Shown piece by piece: positions 61,582 through 64,000 of a stretch of DNA of 64,000 bases. Numbering within the stretch: the stretch's first letter is position 1; each line of letters starts with the position of its first letter. This DNA comes from Mangifera indica (lineage: Eukaryota > Streptophyta > Magnoliopsida > Sapindales > Anacardiaceae), in NCBI RefSeq assembly GCF_011075055.1, contig NC_058152.1, forward strand, positions 11,647,228-11,711,227. The letters run 5' to 3'. Made by a program: the position numbers and the translations under genes. Below the pieces are notes generated by a model. That model ran no database searches. It had not been told where the DNA came from and saw nothing but the letters and a program-made list of their open reading frames with translations.

Positions 61582-63712
61582 TCATGCCAAACATTCGGGT
61601 ACTGACTCCATTGCCGCTTCAAAATCCTCTAATGTGATGGTAAGCAGTTCATCCCTATCAGAACAATCATCACTGAGCCTAAGATCCAGATTCCCCTTAG
61701 CATTATTTAACATTATATCCACTAAACCTCCATTCATTTTCATACGCTGCGTTTTTATTGTCTCTCTCTTTATTAACTCTGCAATGGCATCTACAGTACA
61801 AGAAGAATGCAATTTAAACCCATGTAACAAGCTATCCTTCGGCAGATTTTTCATCTTGATATGGAGAACATTAGCCAATTCTTCACAGCTCAGATCTTTA
61901 AAATTGAAAATGTTCGTAACCCTTCTGCTGAAACCTTCATTAGAAGATATTACACGTTGCATTGCTTCATTATAGCCAGCAAATATGACTAACACTTTTC
62001 CACTGTCCATACAAGACATGATTTCTTCTAAGGCTTCTAACCCATAGTCACGACCACTTCTCTCTTCCGGTATTAGTCTATATGCTTCATCCACAAAAAG
62101 TATACCTCCCTCCGCTTCTTCGATCTGTACATCAAATTATTATTATTTTTTTGTTAAAATAAATCATATAATCTAATATATGTTTCTAAGATGTTATGCA
62201 TTTTGATACATAAATGGTAAAGAGAGGATACAAGTCCATCAAATTATATACTTTTTTTAAAGCAAAGTGGTGTACCTTCTCCCTAGTCTTTGGTCCAGTG
62301 TGACCAATATATTCACCAACTAAATCTGTCCGTTGAACTTCTTTTACTTTGTCAGTTTGCAAAATTCCCACACTATGGAGTAGTCTTCCAAGGATTCGAG
62401 CCACCATTGTCTTACCTATCCAATATGAAAAAGGGATATTTGGGTGAACAAAATATTCCAGCAGCAATTTTAAGTGATAAAGTGAACGGCAATTTTACCT
62501 GTTCCAGGATTTCCTAGAAATGCCATGTGAGGAAGTCTTCCAGCAGTACCAATTTTCAGTCCAATGGCCTTACGCCTTTCATTCAAAAGAATGCCCTTTG
62601 CCCATTTCCGAAGCTGCATCTTGAGTTCATCCATACCCACAATATTTGATAGCTCTTTTTCGAGGGCATCCATCCTTTCTTTTTGCTTCTTGCAGGCTTC
62701 AAGTAACTTTTTGTTTCGTTGTTTTAGTTGATGCGAGAGCATTAAATCAAGCAACTTCCCACTTTCTTTGATTTTTGAAACATGATCTATAGGAGTCATG
62801 TCCTCCTGCATTCAAAGTTGCTTAGATTACTACTATTTAGCAAGAAATAAATTTATTATTTCACAGAATAAAATATATACATCATCTGTAGCATCACAAT
62901 CTGCATTATTCTCGAGCAATGTCTCGACAATTGAGCAGTCTTCTGCTCCAATTGCGCAACAAACAGAAAGCATTAATGGTGTCACTCCATACTGCATATA
63001 AAAATGCGGAAAAAATGAAGAAAAAAATATATTACTTTCACATTTTTCAGGAAAAGTGTTACTGAACGAGAAGATAAGACAACTTTATAAAAAGCACCTT
63101 AGTTTTTGCTTCAACAGGAGCACCATGAGCGAGAAGTAATTTTGCAGCTTCATTAGACCCGTTCTCTGCTGCTACGTGCAATGGAGTTTCTCCATACTGC
63201 AAAACTCAAGAGGTCAAGAACACAAAATATTTATCAGAACTTTTTCCCTTTTGTAACTAAGCAGTCATAATTTTCCCTTAATAAAGAGCACATACCATAT
63301 TTTTTGCTTCCAAATCAACTTTATCATCTCCTTTCCATTCAAGCAGAAATTTCACTATTTCTGTCCTGTTTTTACTAGCAGAAAGATGAAGGGGTGTCTC
63401 CAACTTCTGCGCTTAAACCAAAATAATTTCATAATTGCAAGATAAACATAGTCAGCTTATTCTTTACTAATTTGTTGAAAAAGCCCTCTGAAAAACCAAT
63501 TGACAAAATCTAATTATTTCAGGTGGATATGTATACATGAATAAAAAATAATACTAAAAAATAAATCTTACAATTGCATTTTTTGCGTTGAGAAGAGATG
63601 GGTCATCTTGAATTAGTTTCTGAAACCCTTCTATATCCCCAGACTGAGCACAATCATGAATGGTTGTATGTTTTTCAGATCCTGATGATTGTGTATGATG
63701 ACCATTCTCCAT
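61582..63712 (-). CDS. Ankyrin-repeat / CbbX-like AAA+ ATPase, copy E (483 aa)
   Basis: Seven exons on the minus strand: 63572-63712, 63296-63406, 63098-63196, 62881-62991, 62499-62805, 62276-62415, 61582-62124; 1452 bp, all GT-AG. Domain layout as in B, with the same Walker A (252-259), Walker B (D315/E316), AGYN and SRRV motifs. The shown part of exon 7 predicts the same protein as B from the Walker B aspartate to the stop. Exon 4 has private changes (an SAPIAQ-like stretch on the opposite strand marks the region). Exons 2-3 and the promoter share variants with A rather than B, suggesting a mosaic origin. No stop or frameshift; probably functional. Confidence 0.93.
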
Positions 63713-63800
63713 GTCTGTTTGGCTTCTCTCTTGATGACTAATTAAGAAGATTAAAAAGAAGAAAATAGAACAAGGCAAGAACAAACACAGATTTAGTTCG

Positions 63801-63808
63801 CTTTTATA
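63801..63808 (-). promoter_or_regulatory. TATA box of copy E
   Basis: TATAAAAG on the minus strand, 89 bp above the ATG at 63712. The DNA from here to the window end matches the upstream flank of A. Confidence 0.65.
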
Positions 63809-64000
63809 AGCATTTATTTTGCTTACTTTGATTACGTAACGCGTTAAACGTCACCATGCAATACTATGTAATCTTCAATGAAGTTTCATCAGGTATATTT
63901 GCAAGCTCTAGATCATTTTTTTCTCCCAGCATATATTGCAAGTTCTTTGAAAATTCTGTGAGGTCACAACTTCCAATTAATTTACGCTTGTGATCAAGGC

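Larger units (their letters stand above)
38344..64000. repeat. Large segmental duplication, unit 2
   Basis: Counterpart of 2706-31155. It differs by a 2112-bp deletion in the first copia element (junction near 39265), a 715-bp deletion in the LINE (junction near 47646), 48 bp present inside a Mutator-like element that unit 1 lacks, and microsatellite length changes. Confidence 0.93.

Noticed and set aside
28737..63712. A red-type Rubisco activase (CbbX) function for the AAA+ genes
   Set aside because: The ankyrin fusion, absence of a plastid transit peptide and plant context (green-type Rubisco) argue against it; only the ATPase fold is shared.

Overview
The window is nuclear DNA from a flowering plant, most likely a eudicot; I cannot name the species. 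The evidence is AT-rich DNA, short GT-AG introns, TATA boxes about 90 bp upstream of start codons, and dense decayed plant-type transposons (Ty1/copia with initiator-Met-tRNA primer sites, a LINE, Mutator-like long-TIR elements and MITEs). No rRNA, tRNA, CRISPR or bacterial operon is visible.

The only genes I can support are five copies of one family: proteins of about 481-483 aa with four N-terminal ankyrin repeats, a charged helical linker and a C-terminal AAA+ ATPase of the CbbX/SpoVK/EccA type. The Arabidopsis counterpart I would expect is the 'AAA-type ATPase / ankyrin repeat' gene class (At3g24530-like). All copies share a seven-exon structure in which intron 5 splits a glycine codon of the Walker A loop. 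Copy A (1-1234, minus) runs off the left edge. Copies B (28737-30867, minus), C (32208-34605, plus), D (35869-38106, minus) and E (61582-63712, minus) look intact. B and C are head to head and C and D tail to tail.

Between genes lie two versions of one large block. Unit 1 (about 2.7-31.2 kb) and unit 2 (about 38.3-64 kb) are near-identical direct repeats, about 32.85 kb apart at their right ends. In order each holds: a copia element inserted in a relic of the gene's upstream flank; a second flank relic with a MITE and a Mutator-like element; a minus-strand LINE; two tandem modules of about 4.15 kb, each opening with a broken copy of the gene promoter plus the first codons of exon 1; a second truncated copia element; and a complete minus-strand gene (B or E). 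Unit 2 lacks 2.1 kb of the first copia element and 0.7 kb of the LINE; unit 1 lacks 48 bp inside a Mutator-like element.

The locus is a tandem ankyrin-AAA+ cluster that grew by repeated segmental duplication, with many promoter/exon-1 fragments scattered through transposon-rich spacers. Gene E combines B-like and A-like sequence, and its upstream flank matches that of A, so the array probably continues past both edges. The biochemical role of the proteins cannot be read from the sequence; a cytosolic or nuclear remodelling ATPase that recognises clients through ankyrin repeats is an inference.
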